Source of the DNA: Clostridium nigeriense
GTDB lineage: Bacteria; Bacillota; Clostridia; Clostridiales; Clostridiaceae
Direction: 5' to 3'
Assembly: GCF_900086595.1 (NCBI RefSeq)
Contig: NZ_LT575472.1
Span: 210,637 to 274,636, forward strand
DNA length: 64,000 bases
Every line of letters starts with the position of its first letter. The first letter of the stretch is position 1. The notes under the pieces are model-generated. The model did not search any database, was not told the origin of the DNA, and saw only the letters and a list, made by a program, of their open reading frames with translations. Position numbers and translations under genes: made by a program. Below, in pieces: positions 61,929 to 64,000 of this stretch.

Positions 61929-63239
61929 ATGAAGAAAAGAGAAAACTTTGCAAGTAGTGCAGGATTCATTATATCTTGCATAGGAGCAGCAGTAGGATTG
62001 GGGAATATATGGATGTTCCCTTACAGGTTAGGACAAAATGGAGGTGCAGTATTCTTAATTCCATACTTTATATTTGTTTTGGCTTTAGGATATATAGGTC
62101 TTATTACAGAGTTTACTTTTGGTAGAACCTTTGAGGCTGGATCATTAACGGGAATAAAAAATTCTTTTAAAAGAAAGAAACTTAAAGGTGGCTTATTAGT
62201 AGGTGCTATACCAGCAATAGGGTTAGCAGGAGTTTTTATGTTTTATAACGTAGTAGTAGGATGGATAATAAAGTACTTTACTATAAGTGTAACTGGAGAA
62301 ATGAAGAATATAGATGTTAATTCTTACTTTAATAATTTTTCTGGAAGTAATGAAACAATAATATGGAATGCAATAGCAATATTTGTAGCCTTAATAATTG
62401 TTGTTATAGGGATAAATAAGGGAATAGAAAAAGCTAATAAGATAATAATGCCAATATTATTTATAATTTTTATATTATTAGCAATAAGATCCTTAAGTTT
62501 ACCAGGATCAATAGATGGAGTTAAATACTTGTTAACTCCAAAATGGGAATACCTATTTAAGGTAAATACTTGGGTAATGGCTCTTGGACAAGCATTTTTT
62601 ACTGTTTCCTTAAATGGGTGTGGTATGGTTGTTTATGGTAGCTATATAGGAAAGGATATGGATATACCTAAGGCAGCTGTGAGCACAGCTATTTTTGATG
62701 TTATATCAGCTTTACTAGCAGCTTTTGTAATAATGCCAGCAGTATTTGCTTTTGGACTAGATCCAATGTCAGGTCCGCCATTATTATTTATTACTTTACC
62801 AACTATATTTAAATCAATGCCAGCAGGTGGATTAATAGCAATACTATTTTTCTTAAGCGTAATTTTTGCAGCTATAAGTTCATCAATTAACATGCTTGAA
62901 GGACCAGTAGAGGCCCTAATGTCTCAAAGTAAATTAAGCAGAAAAAAGGCAACTATATTAATTGCTGTAGGTTTATTTGTTTTATCTATACCACTAAATT
63001 TAAATATGAATTTATTTAATAGTTTTTCTGACTTTATTACAATAGTTGTATCGCCTTTAGGAGCATTAATAGTTCTTGTTGTATTTTACTTTATGAGAGA
63101 TAAGAATGAAATTTTAAATGAAATCAATATGGGAGCAAAAAAGAAAGTAGGAAATAAATTTATAATAGCTGCAAAATATGGATTTACAATAGTAACTGTC
63201 CTAGTTATTATTTTAGGAATTATTTATGGTGGAATATAA
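61929..63239 (+). CDS. Sodium:amino-acid symporter, SNF (NSS) family
   Basis: A 436-aa LeuT-fold transporter with about 11-12 membrane segments. The NSS signature region is AAVGLGNIWMFPYRLGQNGG near residues 14-35 (the unwound helix 1 of the Na+/substrate site), and the second half shows SLNGCGMVVYGSYI and AISSSINMLEGPVEAL. Bacterial members carry tryptophan, tyrosine or other hydrophobic amino acids. The tyrosine-rich leader upstream points to tyrosine. AAGGAG precedes the ATG. Confidence 0.92.
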   Translation: MKKRENFASSAGFIISCIGAAVGLGNIWMFPYRLGQNGGAVFLIPYFIFVLALGYIGLITEFTFGRTFEAGSLTGIKNSFKRKKLKGGLLVGAIPAIGLAGVFMFYNVVVGWIIKYFTISVTGEMKNIDVNSYFNNFSGSNETIIWNAIAIFVALIIVVIGINKGIEKANKIIMPILFIIFILLAIRSLSLPGSIDGVKYLLTPKWEYLFKVNTWVMALGQAFFTVSLNGCGMVVYGSYIGKDMDIPKAAVSTAIFDVISALLAAFVIMPAVFAFGLDPMSGPPLLFITLPTIFKSMPAGGLIAILFFLSVIFAAISSSINMLEGPVEALMSQSKLSRKKATILIAVGLFVLSIPLNLNMNLFNSFSDFITIVVSPLGALIVLVVFYFMRDKNEILNEINMGAKKKVGNKFIIAAKYGFTIVTVLVIILGIIYGGI

Positions 63240-63255
63240 AATTTATTGATAAATG

Positions 63256-63285
63256 AGATGATGTTTTTAGCATCATCTTTTTTTA
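63256..63285 (+). terminator. Intrinsic terminator after the symporter gene
   Basis: AGATGATG / CATCATCT perfect stem with a TTTTTAG loop and eight T residues. Confidence 0.92.
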
Positions 63286-63305
63286 TAAAAAATATTTGGA
63301 ACATA

Positions 63306-63334
63306 TTGACAAGATGGATTAAAAGATATATAGT
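63306..63334 (+). promoter_or_regulatory. Promoter of the GntR-ABC operon
   Basis: TTGACA (63306-63311), 17-bp spacer, TATAGT (63329-63334), 71 nt before the GntR start. Confidence 0.72.
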
Positions 63335-63404
63335 TAATTACATAAGTAATGAACCAAATAACAGAAGGGACATATATTATAGTATAAGTCAGGAGGAGGT
63401 AGCT

Positions 63405-63767
63405 ATGAACTTAGATTTTTCAAGTGAAATTCCAATATATATTCAAATAGCTCAATCAATAGAAGATGGTATTTTAAATGGAATTTTTAAAGAAGATGAA
63501 TCAATACCATCTACTACAGAAATATCGGTTAAATTTAAAATTAATCCAGCAACTGTGGCAAAAGGATTTAATTTATTAGTAGATGAAGGAATTATTTATA
63601 AGAGAAGGGGTGTTGGAATGTTTGTTTCAAGTGGGAGTAAAAAAGTATTAGTACAAAAGAGGAAGGATAGCTTTTATTCTAATTATATTGTTTCTTTAAT
63701 TGAAGAAGCAAGAAAGCTTAATATTTCTACTGATGATATTATAGAAATGATTAAAAGGGGGGCGTAG
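63405..63767 (+). CDS. GntR-family regulator, YtrA subfamily
   Basis: A 120-aa protein: winged HTH (about 10-75: PIYIQIAQSIEDGILNGIFK, STTEISVKFKINPATVAKGF) and a short helical C-terminal dimer domain, the YtrA size class. Such genes regulate the adjacent ABC transporter. AGGAGGAGG sets the ATG at 63405; the frame is open far upstream without a site. The ABC ATPase begins 3 nt after its stop. Confidence 0.88.
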   Translation: MNLDFSSEIPIYIQIAQSIEDGILNGIFKEDESIPSTTEISVKFKINPATVAKGFNLLVDEGIIYKRRGVGMFVSSGSKKVLVQKRKDSFYSNYIVSLIEEARKLNISTDDIIEMIKRGA

Positions 63768-63770
63768 GTA

Positions 63771-64000
63771 ATGGCCGTAATAAAAATATCTAATTTATCT
63801 AAGGACTATGGTAAATGTAGAGTATTAGATAATGTTACGTTAACTATCGAAGAAAATAAGATATATGGATTACTAGGAAGGAACGGGGCTGGAAAAACAA
63901 CTCTTCTAAATCTTATTACTAATAGAATATTTCCAACTGAAGGTAATATTACAATAGATGGAGAAAGTGTAGTAGAGAACAATAAGGCAATAAGTAAAGT
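63771..64000 (+). CDS. ABC transporter ATP-binding protein (5' part, runs off the window)
   Basis: First 76 codons: IKISNLSKDYGKCRVLDNVT, then Walker A GLLGRNGAGKTTLLNL. The family (YtrB/CcmA-like ATPases paired with YtrA regulators) exports peptides or antibiotics. The remainder, including signature and Walker B, lies beyond 64000. Regulated together with the upstream GntR gene by position. Confidence 0.9.
   Translation, partial: MAVIKISNLSKDYGKCRVLDNVTLTIEENKIYGLLGRNGAGKTTLLNLITNRIFPTEGNITIDGESVVENNKAISK

Overview
The window is a low-GC, AT-rich Firmicute chromosome. Gene content (nearly full-length T-box serS, AddAB rather than RecBCD, a 574-residue [FeFe] hydrogenase of the Clostridium pasteurianum type, NiaR, GH4 and PTS sugar genes) and strong GGAGG ribosome sites point to Clostridium sensu stricto. 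The species cannot be named from the sequence alone.

Layout. 1-2551: 3' part of an rRNA operon (23S, 5S, tRNA-Ala). 2685-5391: HD protein, NiaR repressor, an FAD/[2Fe-2S] oxidoreductase and a short DUF1667 partner. 5400-7722: T-box leader with serS, then three tRNA-Ser genes, so serine activation and serine tRNAs sit together. 7887-14221: an alpha-glucoside block (LacI regulator, ROK glucokinase, GH13 glucosidase, PTS IIBC, EEP-family enzyme) with two matching operator-like palindromes. 14328-28715: GNAT, addB-addA, cca, two convergent L,D-transpeptidases, DUF1189, a soluble histidine kinase.

28812-45346 is a 16.5-kb integrative element inserted in the 3' end of tRNA-Arg(ACG), bounded by a perfect 44-bp direct repeat. 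It carries a tyrosine integrase, divergent XRE repressor/Cro-like genes with shared operators, an excisionase-like protein, a replisome organizer and DnaB-like helicase, a run of very small genes, a sigma factor with a downstream HTH protein, an HUH rolling-circle Rep, an FtsK-type translocase, and no recognisable mating-pore or virion genes. Its right-end cargo is a three-gene operon: an ADP-ribosyltransferase-fold protein, a small protein and a SecB-like chaperone. This has the architecture of a toxin-antitoxin-chaperone phage-defence module of the CmdTAC kind and is the most exciting locus here.

45515-64000 is chromosome again: an orphan Card1-like CARF nuclease immediately beyond the element, a GH4 6-phospho-beta-glucosidase, a DUF2089 operon, RpiR regulator and phosphatidylserine decarboxylase, hydrogenase, motAB, a HAD phosphatase, a MATE exporter behind a structured leader, several small hypothetical genes, an ABC-F ATPase, and a sodium:amino-acid symporter preceded by a tyrosine-rich leader peptide and tandem alternative hairpins. 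A YtrA-type GntR regulator and the start of an ABC ATPase close the window.
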